A stretch of DNA of 64,000 nucleotides from Bolinopsis microptera. Its lineage: Eukaryota > Ctenophora > Tentaculata > Lobata > Bolinopsidae. The stretch covers positions 1,056,001 to 1,120,000 of the forward strand of contig NC_087073.1 of NCBI RefSeq assembly GCF_026151205.1. The letters run 5' to 3'. The notes under the pieces are model-generated. The model worked only from the letters and a program-made list of their open reading frames with translations. It did no database searches and had not been told where the DNA came from. Made by a program: the position numbers and the translations under genes. Below, in pieces: positions 25,792 through 38,225 of the stretch. Numbering within the stretch: position 1 is the stretch's first letter; every line of letters starts with the position of its first letter.

Positions 25792-28700
25792 TAGCAGAGA
25801 GGAGTTGAGTGTGCACTTCAATGTACACAATTTTTGACCACGCAGGGTCTTTCATTAGGTCATTCCAAACCAAAATCATCTAGGTACCCATTTTGTATCG
25901 GTAGTCCCAGTCCTACAGGGCGAAATTTCTAAATTGCCCTCAGGCGCAAATTTGGGATTTTTGTATCTCGGCTTCTAAAAGACTTAGAGACTTGAATATT
26001 GGCTTAAAATAACCGCAATACCCTTATTTATATACAAGTTATGAAGCAATATAAGGTCTCAAGTGCCTAGTTTTAAAGATATTCACGAAAAACTGTTTTT
26101 TGGCTCATCGCAGCTGGAATTACCGGATTATTTTTACATCTGGAGCTAGAAAGGTCGTAGAAACTTCTCCGATATTGGAAAGTATTCGCAATGAGCACAT
26201 TTATATAAGACTTATGAATCATTGTATGCTCTAAAATGCTTATTTGTAGAGATATTAGCAAAAATCGGTAATTTTGGCTTCACCAATACAAATTTGGTAA
26301 TTCGTTTTGTCTTTTTGTTGCAAATTTTCACGTTGCAATTTTCAAGATGCGGTTTGTGGCTATCGATGGGGCTTTATATATGCTATTGTATGGTTTTGAT
26401 ACAATCCTTCAGCACCTAGGACATAGGCAATAGGGGTCTCAAACCCTGAAATGTCAGGAACTGGGCAGTGGCCGAGATAAATATTTGATAATTACTTGGA
26501 CTCTTGACTCACATTCATCTTTTCAACGGTTAGTTAGACATCTTAAACCAGTATTGAACGTTGAGTGAAACTTCTGATCCATTTGTAGCTCAGGTGATGT
26601 GCCCCAGAACAACACACCTGAGTGACAGTGGGCCTTATCGATCATGAGCCGCAAATCACAGTGACTTTGGGCCTCAGAGACAAGGGCATTCGTACTCTTG
26701 GCTTAAATTGGCTCTTCGTTAGTATCATCAATCAGGTTTCTAACCTCTAAATCATCTGCCTGTTCATTGTCCATCCGTCTCTTTGAGATTCATTATTACT
26801 TCAAGTTTAGTCATTTCGTTTCTGTTCAACTGTAGGCGTAATGAGGGACTTCAGTCCAGCAATAAAGTCAATATCTCTAGATTTAGCAATATTTCGTTGG
26901 TTTCGCTACTTTTAAGGTAATTATGTTCAGCAAGCAAGGTTGTAAGTTTTCAGCCCTACTGCCCCGAAATATTGCCCCCCCCCCCCCAGATCACTAGTAA
27001 TGCTGGAGCACAGGTAATGCACATGGTAATGCTGATTTTTTGCTTAACATAGCTCATTTTAAAGTTCCTTTATCAGCAGTCTTCCCTATCATACTGGCAT
27101 ATAAACAGATTCACCTCCTTTATCTCTAGATATAATCTTGAACCTGGGCTCTACAGGTTATCGAATGTCCACCAACCTCTTTCCCCAATTATTGTCAGCC
27201 CCAGGACCTCTATCACCTGCAACTTTGGGTCTTAGAACTTCGGGCCCAAAGATACCTGTCCCTCAGTGACTCTGTGCCCCACATAATTCTAATTTATGAC
27301 TCAATGTAAATTGTAAATGCTGAGATGGACATAAGATAACCCGTATCTATCGCTAAATTATTTACTATTATTATTGTATTGCTGTGTAAATTTAATTCTA
27401 ATTCTAATTATAATTCTGTAGAGCCCAGGTTCAAGATTATATTTAGAGATAAAGGAGGTGAATCTGTTTATATGCCAGTATGATATGGAAGACTGCTGAA
27501 AAAGGAACTTAAAAATGAGATATGCTAAGCAAAAAATCAGCATTACCATGTGCATTACTAGTGCAGAGTGCTCAAGCATTACTAGTGTTCTGGGGGGGGG
27601 GGGGGAGGGGAGATTATATTTAGAGATAAAGGAGGTGAATCTGTTTATATGCCTGTATGATATGGAAGACTGCTGAAAAAGGAACTTAAAAATGAGATAT
27701 GCTAAGCAAAAAATCAGCATTACCATGTGCATTACTAGTGCAGAGTGCTCAAGCATTACTAGTGTTCTGGGGGGGGGGGGGGGGGGGAGGGGAATTATAA
27801 TTAGAATTAGAATTAAATTTACACAGCAATACAATAATAATAGTAAATAATTTAGCGATAGATACGGGTTATCTTATGTCCATCTCAGCATTTACAATTT
27901 ACATTGAGTCATAAATTAGAATTATGTGGGGCACAGAGTCACTGAGGGACAGGTATCTTTGGGCCCGAAGTTCTAAGACCCAAAGTTGCAGGTGATAGAG
28001 GTCCTGGGGCTGACAATAATTGGGGAAAGAGGTTGGTGGACATTCGATAACCTGTAGAGCCCAGGTTCAAGATTATATCTAGAGATAAAGGAGGTGAATC
28101 TGTTTATATGCCAGTATGATAGGGAAGACTGCTGATAAAGGAACTTTAAAATGAGCTATGTTAAGCAAAAAATCAGCATTACCATGTGCATTACCTGTGC
28201 TCCAGCATTACTAGTGATCTGGGGGGGGGGGGGGGGGGGGGGGCAATATTTCGGGGCAGTAGGGCTGAAAACTTACAACCTTGCTTGCTGAACATAATTA
28301 CCTTAAAAGTAGCGAAACCAACGAAATATTGCTAAATCTAGAGATATTGACTTTATTGCTGGACTGAAGTCCCTCATTACGCCTACAGTTGAACAGAAAC
28401 GAAATGACTAAACTTGAAGTAATAATGAATCTCAAAGAGACGGATGGACAATGAACAGGCAGATGATTTAGAGGTTAGAAACCTGATTGATGATACTAAC
28501 GAAGAGCCAATTTAAGCCAAGAGTACGAATGCCCTTGTCTCTGAGGCCCAAAGTCACTGTGATTTGCGGCTCATGATCGATAAGGCCCACTGTCACTCAG
28601 GTGTGTTGTTCTGGGGCACATCACCTGAGCTACAAATGGATCAGAAGTTTCACTCAACGTTCAATACTGGTTTAAGATGTCTAACTAACCGTTGAAAAGA

Positions 28701-29426
28701 TGAATGTGAGTCAAGAGTCCAAGTAATTATCAAATATTTATCTCGGCCACTGCCCAGTTCCTGACATTTCAGGGTTTGAGACCCCTATTGCCTATGTCCT
28801 AGGTGCTGAAGGATTGTATCAAAACCATACAATAGCATATATAAAGCCCCATCGATAGCCACAAACCGCATCTTGAAAATTGCAACGTGAAAATTTGCAA
28901 CAAAAAGACAAAACGAATTACCAAATTTGTATTGGTGAAGCCAAAATTACCGATTTTTGCTAATATCTCTACAAATAAGCATTTTAGAGCATACAATGAT
29001 TCATAAGTCTTATATAAATGTGCTCATTGCGAATACTTTCCAATATCGGAGAAGTTTCTACGACCTTTCTAGCTCCAGATGTAAAAATAATCCGGTAATT
29101 CCAGCTGCGATGAGCCAAAAAACAGTTTTTCGTGAATATCTTTAAAACTAGGCACTTGAGACCTTATATTGCTTCATAACTTGTATATAAATAAGGGTAT
29201 TGCGGTTATTTTAAGCCAATATTCAAGTCTCTAAGTCTTTTAGAAGCCGAGATACAAAAATCCCAAATTTGCGCCTGAGGGCAATTTAGAAATTTCGCCC
29301 TGTAGGACTGGGACTACCGATACAAAATGGGTACCTAGATGATTTTGGTTTGGAATGACCTAATGAAAGACCCTGCGTGGTCAAAAATTGTGTACATTGA
29401 AGTGCACACTCAACTCCTCTCTGCTA
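25792..29426. mobile_element. Foldback element, 1.6 kb inverted arms, 6-bp target duplication CTAGAG
   Basis: The left end TAGCAGAGAGGAGTTGAG is mirrored exactly at the right end. The flanks are CTAGAG at 25786-25791 and again at 29427-29432. The arms run about 25792-27412 and 27793-29426. Where I compared them they are nearly identical, differing mainly in homopolymer length (C run near 26976 against G run near 28220). The 380-bp centre holds two direct copies of a roughly 180-bp block that also occurs once in each arm. No credible ORF is present; the 62- and 65-codon ORFs are mirror pairs. Long inverted ends with 6-bp duplications are known for Polinton/Maverick elements, so a non-autonomous relative is possible. 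It sits in the 3' UTR of the adjacent minus-strand LINE. Confidence 0.85.
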
Positions 29427-29476
29427 CTAGAGTAATAGGGTCATTGCTATATTATGTGTATATTGTTTGAATAATT

Positions 29477-32400
29477 TTATAATTTCCTGTGTATGGAGAA
29501 TGCTGGACAGCTTGTGAGGTAGTGTGCTGTAGTTTCCTTGTCTTCATCACACTTTTTGCATATGCTGTTGGGTTCGTTGCCAATCTTGTTTTGGAAATAT
29601 CTGAGATAACTGCATCCTGTGAATAGATGGGTAAGAATTCTGGTATTGTCTCTATTATGTCGTTTAACGTCAAGGTGTCTGTCAAAGAAACTAATAATGT
29701 TGGATTGGTGAAAATCAGTGGAGGATCTGAAGAGTAATAAACGTTTATAGTGAAGTCGAGAAAAGTAACTGTCTAAAATATTAGAGAGAGAGAGGAGTGA
29801 GTGTAAGGGGCAAACGGAGGCGGTCCAATGGGAGGAGAGTCGGATCCTTTGTTTGCCAGAGAATCTGCGAGATCATTGCCTTTTATTCCACTATGCGCCG
29901 GTACCCAGTGGAGGGTGACGGATATCGTCCTGCTAAGTGCGTTGAGGGCTCCTAGAGTGTCTAGGATGAGGTGGGATCGGGAGATAGTGCCCGATAAGGC
30001 AAGAAGAACTGCTTTGCTGTCGATACAGATGTGGAGCTCAGTAGCTTCGTAAGAGTTCTTGGAGAGGTGGATACAGAGGTGGAGTAAAGCCAGTAACTCT
30101 GCTTGGAAGATGGTTGTGGTGTTTCCGAGTTGGTGGAAATGTTCTGTAATAGACGATGAGTTAAGAAAGAGGACGAACCCCGCTCCTGCGAGGTTGTTCT
30201 TCACCGAGCCGTCGGTGTATCCCACTAGAGTGTCTGGTTTATGTAGGAGAGGGATCTGAACTAGGGCAACCGAGCGGTCGAGAATATCCGTTGTGAAGGA
30301 TTGTGACAGGTTGAGTGATGCTGGTGCTATGTCTAAAAGGGAAAGAGGTGGGAGAATCTTCTTGAGCTGATCATTGAGGAGTAACGAGTGAGATGTCAGC
30401 TTTCCGTCTCTAAGTCCGTATGAGGCGGACGAAGTGATGTTAAGCCTGAGGAAAGTTTTAAGAGAAATGGAGTGAATCCTGAGGTCGAGAGGGGGGAGTT
30501 GGGTGAGGACCTCTAAGTAACAGGTCGGAGAGGAGGAGATGGCTCCTGTGATCAGGAGTAGAGCTGTTCTTTGTACGTGGTTGAGCATGTTAGTAGCCCA
30601 TTTTCTGGAGTCCAGTATATGGCTCCAGACCACTGATCCATGAGAAAGAGCTGGGATGATGATTTGTTCGTAGATCCAGAGTGTGTAGGAAGGTTTAAGT
30701 CCCCATTTTTTGCTACAGGCAGATCTGATGGTGTGCAGGTTCCTGATAGCTTTATTACAAGTGGCATCAATGTGGGATCTCCATAGGAGCTTGGAGTCAA
30801 GGGTAATACCAAGGTACTTGACCTCATTTACAAGGTGAATGTTGATGCCTCTTAGAGATAGGGGTTTATCAAGCGTCCATAATCGTTTCCTGGTAAACAT
30901 GATAGCTTGGGTCTTGAGAGAGCTAAGTTTTACGCCGATGGTCGTGCACCAATTATCAATGATAATGAGGTATCTTTGACAAATGGCTCTGATGGTGGGA
31001 ATGTCTATTCCTCCTACTATGATGGAGAGGTCGTCTGCGAAGGCTTGAATGAATGATGTGTCTAGGTTGTGGTTAGAGAGGAGGTCGTTAAGAGTAAGGT
31101 TCCAGAGAAATGGCGAGAGTACTCGTCCTTGAGGGCAGCCTCTGCTGATAGTTCTAGAAATAGAGATACCGTTAAGGGTGAGAGTGATAACTCTATGGGA
31201 AACCATATAGTAAATCCAGTTGCATAAGGTGGTGGGAATTCCCGAGTTGTTGAGGTTATGGTAGATGGCGTCATAAGAGATGTTGTCGAAGGCTCCTTCA
31301 ATGTCCAAAAAGAGTCCTAGGGCTTGATTTCCAGCTGAGAGGGAAAATTCAATTTTGTTGGTAATCTTGTGAAGGGCGGAGTCGGTAGAGAAGTTTCTCT
31401 TGAAACCATGTTGGTTGTCTGTAGTGAGGTTGGAGAGTCCAATGTCGGCTTCAATGTACCAGATGATCAGTTTCTCCATAATCTTCTGTAGAGTCGAAGT
31501 AAGGCTGATGATACGAAATGCTCGCACATTTGTATAGTCGTCTTTAAGAGGTTTGGCGATGACTACACCATTAGCCTCATTCCAGTCGTCAGGTGTGATA
31601 CCCAAACGAAGGGAGTGTTTATAAAGGTGAAGAATACAAGGTGAGATAGAATCCCAGCATGCGTTAATCATATTGAATCGAATGTTGTCTGGTCCCGGAG
31701 ATTTGTTCGGAGCCATGTCCATGCAGACTTTCTTCAGTCTGTTAGGCGTGATCAGAGAGTTGATGATGTTGTCGTGATCTGGGCCTGGGTCAATAGGAGT
31801 GTGTGCTATCGGGTTGTCAATGGGGAGGAGAGCTTCAGCTAGCGTATCTAGGGTTTCTCTTGGAGATGAAGTGAAGCTGCCGTTCGGTTTTTTAAGGGAT
31901 CCTAGCTGTCCGGGATTAGTGTTCAGTGATTTCATGACTTTATGGAGTCTAGCTGCTGAGGGTATGCTAGAAATTTTGTTCACGTAGTTTTTCCAGCTAG
32001 ATCTTTTAGCTTTCCTGATGATGTTTTTGTAGTCTTTAAGTCCGGTTCTGTAGAGGTTCCAGAAGAGATCTGTTTTGTGTTTTCTGGCTTTCCGGTGCAT
32101 GATTCTGACTAGCCTGCGCTTTGATGTGAGTTCAAGGTTCCACCATGGTACTGATGATCTGATGGAGGAGAACTTGATCGGGCAGGCTATGTTGAAGGCT
32201 TGGATGAGTGTGTTAGAGATATAAGAGTTAAGCTTATTGAGATGGGGTAAGTCGCACGTGGGAGAATATCTGAAAGGAGAGTCAGAGATAGATTGCGTAA
32301 CTAGATCGTTGAAAAGCTTCCAGTCGCAATCCTTGGGGGATCTGTAGGGAAGTTTAGTCGGAGGGGCAAGATTAATGGTGTAGGATAATCTGGCGTGGTC

Positions 32401-32924
32401 AGAAACTGTCGAGCAAAAGGAGCTGGACCAGTCATCTAGGAGGTGGAGTCCGTAGTCATTAGTAATCGTGAGATCAATGATAGAGCTTCCTAATTTAGAA
32501 AGGTAAGTAGGATTTGATCTCTTGTTGATGATTTGAAGAGAGTTGGCAGCAATAGTGTCCGCTAGTGATCTGCCTCGGGAGTTAGTGAGTCTATCTCCCC
32601 AAAGTGTGTTCCTGGCGTTCGTGTCGCTACCCATGACTAGAGGGATTTTGTTGAGGTTACAATGAGTAATAAGGTCTAATAACAACGGGTTGTTAATAGG
32701 GAGAGTGATGTCTAGGTATGCTGAGCAGAGGATGAATGATTCTGTGTCAAGAGTAATTCTGATTGTGGTAATGTCAGGTGAGCTGAAGTGTCCCAGTCTC
32801 ATGCTAAGTGCATGAAGTCCTTGAGGGATAATGATCGCTGATCTAGCTCGTCCGGTGGACGAGATGAACGGTTTGTGTGAGCTAGGGATGTTAGGTATGC
32901 GCTGTTTTTTGCTGACATATGGTT
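29477..32924 (-). pseudogene. LINE ORF2, endonuclease-RT-RNaseH (3' part)
   Basis: Non-LTR retrotransposon polyprotein. It reads from the hAT junction: the apurinic-type endonuclease (ASEPY, MGSDTNARN, SDHARLSY), reverse transcriptase with LFLDIEGAFD, GCPQGRVLSPFLW and FADDLSII, and an RNase H domain (YTDGSV, CIDSKAVLL, HWVPAHSGIKGND). A two-base shift in the GA run at 29783-29794 breaks the frame. The other frame then continues past it with a C-x2-C-x8-H-x4-C knuckle (CKKC..HYLTSC) to a stop at 29477. The RNase H domain points to an R1/I/LOA-like group rather than L1 or CR1. The start of the same ORF2 lies beyond the 5.3 kb insertion, at 38226-38361. Confidence 0.9.
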
Positions 32925-33061
32925 CAGAGGCACATATTAGGTGTGGTAAAAAAATCGAAATTATGCGGTACCGCACCCGACTATAAAGGTAAAATGTGCG
33001 GTAAGGTGCGGTAAATTTTTACCAATTATGCGGCAAATGTGCGGCGATTTTTTCGAAATTT

Positions 33062-36000
33062 GTGTGGGAATTGTGCGGTTTTCTTTTGCATTTTCTCAAG
33101 GACTTTGGAAATTCTAAACGTATTAAGTGTGAAAACTGTAATAATGCCATCCATACTAAGTGTTTCAAAGCAGCTAAATATTCATGCAAAAATGGACTAT
33201 GGATGTGCTGCGAGTGTGCCAGTTCTGCAGAGGAACGGTACTGTCCATTTCCATCTGATGAGGAATCTATTGATTCTGATAGATTCTATGATAACAGAAA
33301 CCAGGAGGATGCCTTAATTGCATCATATGCCCTTGTACTTGAACGTTGCCGTCGCTACTCTAAATCCGAGTTCTTAAATGCAATCAAGCAGCTCAATTCC
33401 TCAAAAAAATCTATGTTATCAACTTTATTCTACAATATAGATGGAAATGCATCTAACTTTGATAGCTTCCTAATTGAACTCAAAAGTATAGGGCACTCGT
33501 TTGATATGATTGGTCTTGCTGAAACCAATACTAATCCTGCACAGCAGGGCCTGTACCAAATTCCAGCATACACAGGATTCTATCAAGAAACATTAGCAGG
33601 TAAGAAAAAAGGCACAGGCGTTGCACTCTATGTATCTGACCATTTAAACACTGTGGTTTTAGAAAACGTGTCACACTGTACTACTAATATTGAGAGCCTC
33701 TTTGTTGAAACCACAGATAGCGCAGGCTGCAAAATTGTTCATGGAGTCATTTACCGACCCCCCAATGGCTGCTTTGATAGCTTTTGTGAAACCCTTGAAT
33801 TACTTGCAAAGCAGCTAAATGGGAAAACTGTCAATTTGTTGGGAGACTTTAACTCAAACATACTTAATATTTCTACCAGTTCCCAGCTCTTTGAGGATAC
33901 ATTCTACAGAAATGGCTTTTACCCGACTATCTCCATTGCAACACATTTTCGTCAAAACTGTAAAAGTTCCTGCATCGATAACATTTTAACAAATAAAATT
34001 GAGAATATAGTCTTATCAGGTGTTATTGAAGAACGGCTTGGTGAGCATGCCCCTATATTTACCTTCACTTCAGTAGAGACCCCTCGCAATACAGAACCTC
34101 AGAAACATGTCCGCTATTATGATTACTCGAGTTCCAAATTAAAAAGCTTTGTAACTGAACTTGAAGTGAAGGTAAACCAGCTCACTCCTTCAATAGAATT
34201 TGATGAGTTTACGGCATGTTTTGACCAGACACTTGACAAACACTGCAAACTGGAGGTACCAAAAGTGACAAAAAGAACTCCCAAACTTAACCCATGGATT
34301 ACAGACAGTATCATCCAGTCTGTAGAAAGGAAGCATGAACTGCGTAAGGAGTGGTCTGACACTGTTACTAACAAGAACCCTGGTGGTAATATATTGCTCT
34401 ACCAAGTATTTAGTGATTATCGTAGGATGCTCAAAGCTATCATTAAAGCTGCCAAACGTTGGCATTACTGTAACGAAATTCTAAACAACTGTGAAAACAG
34501 CAAGAAAACCTGGCAAATTATTAACGAACTCAGGGGCAAAAAGAAGAGGCAAACCAAGCCCCCATTTATCATTGATAACCAAAGAATAGTTGATAGAAGA
34601 GCAATTGCTAATGGATTCAATGCTTGGTTTGTCTCTATTGCACCAAAGCTTAATGAGACACTGAATAATCTATCTAATGGCCTGCATATATTACCCATGA
34701 AAACTTTCTATGACTTCCTGAACCCAAGAAATGAAAAAAATATTAGGCTAGAAGATTGCTCCTCGAACGAAATATTGAAAATCATAAGCGAGTTCGAAAA
34801 TGGTAAAGCCAGTGACATTCCCATAAGTGTAGTAAAAAAGTCATCTCATGTAATTGCACCTGTATTGTCGAATTACTTCAATATCCTTATGACCCAAGGT
34901 ATATTTCCTGATGTCCTGAAAACTGGTAAAATAACACCTGTATATAAGAAAGGTAACCCAGAAGAAATCGAGAACTACCGTCCTATCTCCACACTGTCCG
35001 TCTTCGGTAAGATCTTTGAAAAGCTCATATATTCTAGAATATACGGATTTGTTAGCTCCCAGGGAGTTATATCGAAGACACAGTTTGGATTTAGGAAATC
35101 TCACTCTACATCTCATGCAGTTAATTACTCTGTAGATTTAATTACGAAATCTCTTAAACTTAAGAATCATGTTTTAGGAATATTCATCGACCTAAGCAAA
35201 GCTTTTGACACCATCGATCATTCAACACTTCTTATAAAATTAGAGGGATGTGGAGTGAGAGGAGTTGCAAATAACCTCATAAAAAGCTACTTGACAAACA
35301 GGCAACAGTACACCGAAGTTGTAGGAGAAAAATCAGATACCCTATCTATTCAATTTGGTGTCCCGCAGGGTTCAATTCTTGGACCTCTCCTATTTCTTCT
35401 TTATGTGAACGACATCACAAACAGTTCTAAACTAGGATCATTTGTTACCTTTGCTGATGATACCAATATATTTGTTGTCGGCAAAACAAAACGTGAGGCA
35501 TATGAACGAGGAAATGAGCTTCTATCATCATTAAAGTCTTATATGCGAGCGAATAAGTTACATATAAACATGTCCAAGTGCTGCTACATACACTTCAAAC
35601 CCACCATGGCAGGTTCTAAATCAGAGATTTTATCACACCCTGAAGTTGTACTAACTATAGACAACTTTCCAATCAAAAAGGTTTCATCCGCAAAATTTCT
35701 GGGTGTTATAATTGACGAGAACCTATCATGGGAAGATCACATCAAAGCTCTTAAGCGAACTCTAAATCATTCCACATCCACTTTATGTAGACTCCGCTGC
35801 TCCCTTCCAGAATTTCTACACCAACAATTATATTATACCCTGTTTGAATCACATCTTTCCTACTGTATATCTGTATGGGGTGGGGCAGCGAAGCAACGTA
35901 TAAGCTCATTATTTACTGCTCAGAAGTACTGTCTCAGAGTACTATTTGGTGATAGACTGGCGTACCTAGATAAGTTTAAGACTTGTGCACGTACTAGGCC

Positions 36001-36418
36001 TATAGGACACCAGAAACTAGACCAAAAATTCTTCATAAAAGAGCACACCAAACCGATATTCAAGCATAATAATATTCTAGCTATACAAAATCTATATACA
36101 TACCACAGTTACCTGGAGCTCTACAAGATAATGAAATTCCGTGCTCCAATATCCTTACATGAGGGTTACACATGTTCATCAAGGAAACCCTGCCTTCTAA
36201 TCTGTCAGGCAGACCCACCTGACAATCACAACACTAGATCAACCAAAATTTTTAACATTTTAACCCCAAAGTTCAGAATGACTGATTTTACTACTAGTGT
36301 AATGTGCTTGCGAGGAAAGCTAAAACGTGCGCTACTAGCTAATCAACATAACCACGCCCTGCTTGATTGGACCGCAAAAGACTTTGACTGCACAAATATT
36401 ATTTTCCAAACATTATAA
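33062..36418 (+). CDS. CR1-like LINE ORF2, PHD-like + endonuclease + RT, intact frame
   Basis: Open for over 1100 codons. The first codon is not an ATG, and the upstream DNA is hAT subterminal repeat, so the copy is 5'-truncated. The N-terminus has a PHD/zinc cluster (CENC..HTKCF..C..CCECA). The endonuclease shows FYNIDGN, GLAETNT, VIYRPPNG, LLGDFN and IDNILTN. Reverse transcriptase has FIDLSKAFDTIDH, GVPQGSILGPLLFLLYVND and FADDTNIF. The C-terminus has YCISVWGG. There is no RNase H domain. The 3' end near 36836-36852 is a short AACTG repeat, typical of CR1/L2-type tails. It has no internal stops, so this is a young copy. I did not find a clear target duplication. Confidence 0.88.
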   Translation: MWELCGFLLHFLKDFGNSKRIKCENCNNAIHTKCFKAAKYSCKNGLWMCCECASSAEERYCPFPSDEESIDSDRFYDNRNQEDALIASYALVLERCRRYSKSEFLNAIKQLNSSKKSMLSTLFYNIDGNASNFDSFLIELKSIGHSFDMIGLAETNTNPAQQGLYQIPAYTGFYQETLAGKKKGTGVALYVSDHLNTVVLENVSHCTTNIESLFVETTDSAGCKIVHGVIYRPPNGCFDSFCETLELLAKQLNGKTVNLLGDFNSNILNISTSSQLFEDTFYRNGFYPTISIATHFRQNCKSSCIDNILTNKIENIVLSGVIEERLGEHAPIFTFTSVETPRNTEPQKHVRYYDYSSSKLKSFVTELEVKVNQLTPSIEFDEFTACFDQTLDKHCKLEVPKVTKRTPKLNPWITDSIIQSVERKHELRKEWSDTVTNKNPGGNILLYQVFSDYRRMLKAIIKAAKRWHYCNEILNNCENSKKTWQIINELRGKKKRQTKPPFIIDNQRIVDRRAIANGFNAWFVSIAPKLNETLNNLSNGLHILPMKTFYDFLNPRNEKNIRLEDCSSNEILKIISEFENGKASDIPISVVKKSSHVIAPVLSNYFNILMTQGIFPDVLKTGKITPVYKKGNPEEIENYRPISTLSVFGKIFEKLIYSRIYGFVSSQGVISKTQFGFRKSHSTSHAVNYSVDLITKSLKLKNHVLGIFIDLSKAFDTIDHSTLLIKLEGCGVRGVANNLIKSYLTNRQQYTEVVGEKSDTLSIQFGVPQGSILGPLLFLLYVNDITNSSKLGSFVTFADDTNIFVVGKTKREAYERGNELLSSLKSYMRANKLHINMSKCCYIHFKPTMAGSKSEILSHPEVVLTIDNFPIKKVSSAKFLGVIIDENLSWEDHIKALKRTLNHSTSTLCRLRCSLPEFLHQQLYYTLFESHLSYCISVWGGAAKQRISSLFTAQKYCLRVLFGDRLAYLDKFKTCARTRPIGHQKLDQKFFIKEHTKPIFKHNNILAIQNLYTYHSYLELYKIMKFRAPISLHEGYTCSSRKPCLLICQADPPDNHNTRSTKIFNILTPKFRMTDFTTSVMCLRGKLKRALLANQHNHALLDWTAKDFDCTNIIFQTL

Positions 36419-37230
36419 CTGGCTGGTCACACACATCTAAATTAAATTACCCTAGGCTACTGTTTTCCAAGTCTTGTCCTGTGAGTAAAGTATGTGTGAG
36501 AAAGTTTTAATAAAATGAATGTATATTTTTGAATTTTTAAATTTTAATTTGAGAATGAAGTATAAAGAAATTTTTAATTAGCATTGTATAGTTTAAAATA
36601 TTTATAGCTTATTATAACCATTGATAAATTTAAGCCATAATCTTTCGCCTGCTCCAATATCCACCTTGAAGGTGCATTTTTAATCCTTGAACTACACAAT
36701 ATAAAGTCAAGCATGTTTTAGTGTAGACTTTTTGTCACAACAAGACTGCAACCTAGATAGTAAAAACTTTAAACAGAACCCCTAATGTCTGCTAACAATT
36801 TTTCGTATAGTCCTAATCTGAGCCTTGTCTCTATAAACTGAACTGAACTAACGTTTCGGTGTGTGCAAAAGCTTCCAGGCACGCGCATTCCTTGCCCCGT
36901 TAGTTACCTGTCCTTCTTAAACCAAACAAGCAGTCAAGGACAAAAAGTCATACACCAAATGGGCATTATATTTTATGAATTGTTTTACATCTTTTATTCT
37001 GTAAAATGTGCTAAAATTAAATTTCTTGTTTCATTGAAAATTTCTTGTTTCATTGATTATTCTAACCGCCGCTCTTATCCAAAATAGGTCTGTTTATGTG
37101 TTACTGAGGGTGTAGTTCTTTACTGAGACCATGATTGAACCTATATTGAGATTCAGTTATCTGAGAACAGTGACTTGATCTGGTAGAGATCAGGATACAG
37201 TTATTTGAAGACGCCTCTTGATAGAGTCGA

Positions 37231-37371
37231 TCAGATCCCATGCGTGATCGCAAATATGTGACACGCTTGTTGGCATTGATCGTCAGTACTAGGTATCTTC
37301 TGTTTCTTGTGTGGTGAGCTTGATGATGGGTCACTGTCTGTAGCTGTTCGTTTCTTTAGATAACGGTGCAT
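37231..37371 (-). pseudogene. hAT transposase N-terminal remnant
   Basis: A minus-strand ATG at 37371 opens MHRYLKKRT..SSSSPHKKQK, a short basic, serine-rich start typical of ZBED/hAT transposases. The frame then closes at 37231 and I find no catalytic region. The assignment is weak alone, but the enclosing 8-bp duplication and inverted ends support it. Confidence 0.4.
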
Positions 37372-37436
37372 GACGTTGTGATGACGAATGATAACTGACA
37401 CACTATAATCGAAGTACGGTAACGACGAGGGTTCCA

Positions 37437-37995
37437 TAACGGCCTGGGTCACGGTCCCGAAAGGGCCTGGGTAACGGTCCCGAAAGGGCCTGGGTCACGG
37501 TCCCGAAAGGGCCTCGGTCACGTGGCCTAAGCATGAGTTCCAAAAGGGCCTGGGTCACGGTCCCGAAAGGGCCTCGGTCACGTGGCCTAAGCATGAGTTC
37601 CAAAAGGGCCTGAGTCACGGTCCCGAAAGGGCCTGGGTCAGGGTCACGTGGTAACTGGGTCACGTGGCCTAGGTATTAGTTCCAAAAGGGCCTGGGTCAC
37701 GGTCCCGAAAGGGCCTGGGTCAGGGTCCCGAAAGGGCCTGGGTCAGGGTCCCGAAAGGGCCTAAGTCACGTGGTAACTGGGTCACGTGGCCTAGGTATGA
37801 GTTCCAAAAGGGCCTGGGTCACGGTCCCGAAAGGGCCTGGGTCAGGGTCCCGAAAGGGCCTGGGTCAGGGTCCCGAAAGGGCCTGAGTCACGTGGTAACT
37901 GGGTCACGTGGCCTAGGTATGAGTTCCAAAAGGGCCTGGGTCACGGTCCCGAAAGGGCCTGGGTCAGGGTCCCGAAAGGGCCTGAGTCACTATAA
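37437..37995 (+). repeat. Minisatellite inside the hAT element
   Basis: About 20 units based on GTCCCGAAAGGGCCTGGGTCA (23-24 bp), in higher-order blocks that include TCACGTGGCCTAGGTATGAG and TTCCAAAAGGGCC. The words CCGAAAGGGCC and CACGTG recur in every block. Confidence 0.92.
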
Positions 37996-38225
37996 AAGAG
38001 CCCGATTTTTAATATATTTTGGTTTTTACACTCGAAAATCTTAACGCGAAAATTTCAAAATTATGCGAAATTACGCGGAAAATGCTAGATTATGCGGAAA
38101 TATGCAGATAATTACAAAATGTGCGGAAATGTGCGGAAAACAATAAATTATGCGGAAGTGAGCGGAAAACGGTAAATTGTGCGATCCCGCACCCATCGCA
38201 CCTAATATGTGCCCATGATATGGTT

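Larger units (their letters stand above)
32925..38217. mobile_element. hAT-type DNA transposon inserted in LINE ORF2
   Basis: The ends are inverted repeats, CAGAGGCACATATTAGGTG at the left and its near-inverse CACCTAATATGTGCCCATG at the right. The direct 8-bp duplication ATATGGTT flanks them (32917-32924 and 38218-38225). An 8-bp duplication plus CA..TG ends is the hAT signature. Both subterminal regions are full of TGTGCGG/ATGCGG words, as expected of transposase-binding repeats. The only transposase trace is at 37231-37371. Inside are a CR1-like LINE and a minisatellite, which account for most of the length. Removing the element restores the LINE reading frame across the join. Confidence 0.85.

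Noticed and set aside
26073-26419. 62- and 65-codon ORFs that recur at 28799-29145
   Set aside because: They are mirror copies in the foldback arms, overlap each other and have no protein-like conservation.
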